Source of the DNA: Azorinus chamasolen
Taxonomy: Eukaryota > Mollusca > Bivalvia > Cardiida > Solecurtidae
DNA: 64,000 nt
NCBI GenBank assembly: GCA_963576725.1
Contig: OY755244.1
Span: forward strand, 76,755,620-76,819,619
Direction of reading: 5' to 3'
Under the pieces are notes generated by a model, which saw only the letters and a list, made by a program, of their open reading frames with translations, was not told the DNA's origin and did no database searches. This document shows, one piece after another, positions 63,561 to 64,000 of the stretch. The number at the start of each line of letters is the position of its first letter. Position 1 is the stretch's first letter. Position numbers and translations under genes: made by a program.

Positions 63561-64000
63561 GAGCAGTTCTCTGGTTGCTTTTATTTGAACAGAAGAACCA
63601 GTTTATAGCAGATTTCATTTTACTGCATGATAACTTATATATAGGTATAGGATCCTAGCTACTATAGAAATGCAAAACAAATTCCAGCTAGCATATTTTA
63701 TTACTAATAGTATAAAGGCAATGTAGATTCCATATTAAGCTGATGATCAGTGATCCAGCTAGTTAGAAATAGCAGGGCGCATCGCTCAATCCTTATTTGC
63801 TAGCGCCTGGTATGGCGCCAATTTTTAAGTTACCTCTTTGAATATGGAAAATTGCAGACACAGATCATTCTGGCTTAGCGTGGGATCAGTTATCTTCATC
63901 CACTGGTCAGGTATACCCCTTCCCCCTGTAGCAACGCGTTGGTCAAGTTATATTATTAACCAATGAAATATCGATAAAAAAAACAACTCCATCTAAGGTT
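63561..64000. other. No gene recognised
   Basis: Anonymous sequence to the window end. A few AGCAG words continue to about 63615. Confidence 0.5.

Overview
The window is animal nuclear DNA: two spliced genes, a very high density of short palindromic transposons, tRNA- and 5S-headed SINEs, LINE remnants and many microsatellites. The repeat style points to a heterodont bivalve mollusc: TTAACCCTTT-ended hairpin elements, hairpin-plus-(TCCG)n elements, and remnants of multicopy protein families that I recall from bivalve genomes. The organism call is inference from pattern memory, not from a search.

Genes. Both intact genes are on the minus strand and encode paralogous, divergent polypeptide N-acetylgalactosaminyltransferase (GALNT)-like type II Golgi proteins. 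Gene 1 has exons at 28172-27043 and 25813-25180. Gene 2 has exons at 56795-55639 and 52579-51910. In both, a large exon encodes the membrane anchor and GT-A domain, and a second exon encodes the end of the catalytic domain plus a ricin-B-type lectin domain. The intron phase is 2 at the same codon (an AG|G arginine) in both, and both spliced frames are divisible by three (587 and 608 aa predicted). A degenerate copy of the lectin exon lies inside the intron of gene 1 (26609-26796). Three decayed protein-coding remnants are also present: a LINE (440-2960 minus, plus a small piece at 6376-6665), a copy of a multicopy family with a GCDT...GIGKGT motif (about 36050-38470 minus), and a YSDxCGxQNRN-type family remnant (about 61190-62230 plus).

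Layout. 0-6.7 kb: LINE remnants and an identical pair of 900-bp direct repeats with TG...CA edges. 7-21.2 kb: a large nest of related repeats, with an inverted pair of a roughly 750-bp sequence around an 11-kb interior. That interior holds a 3.3-kb tandem duplication whose two copies act as empty and filled sites for later insertions. 22-35 kb: hairpin MITEs around gene 1, a roughly 80-bp satellite, a 5S-headed SINE and an AT-rich inverted-repeat block. 36-47 kb: decayed coding remnant, more MITEs and three small satellites. 50-57 kb: gene 2, with a 1-kb foldback in its intron. 57-64 kb: MITE debris, a second decayed remnant and simple repeats.

Main pattern. Most hairpin elements (families A, B, C, D, E and H here) end in TTAA-CCC...GGG-TTAA, which suggests piggyBac-type non-autonomous elements. 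A within-window empty site supports a TTAA target. Families A, B, C, E and H share a hairpin arm related to GACCC(T/A)GATNAGAC, and copy after copy keeps the same single T:T (or A:A) mismatch in an otherwise near-perfect stem. Families A, D and the TA-flanked family F also share the central palindrome CTCCTATAGGAG. Some satellites appear to have been born from the ends of these same elements. No transposase for them is visible here.
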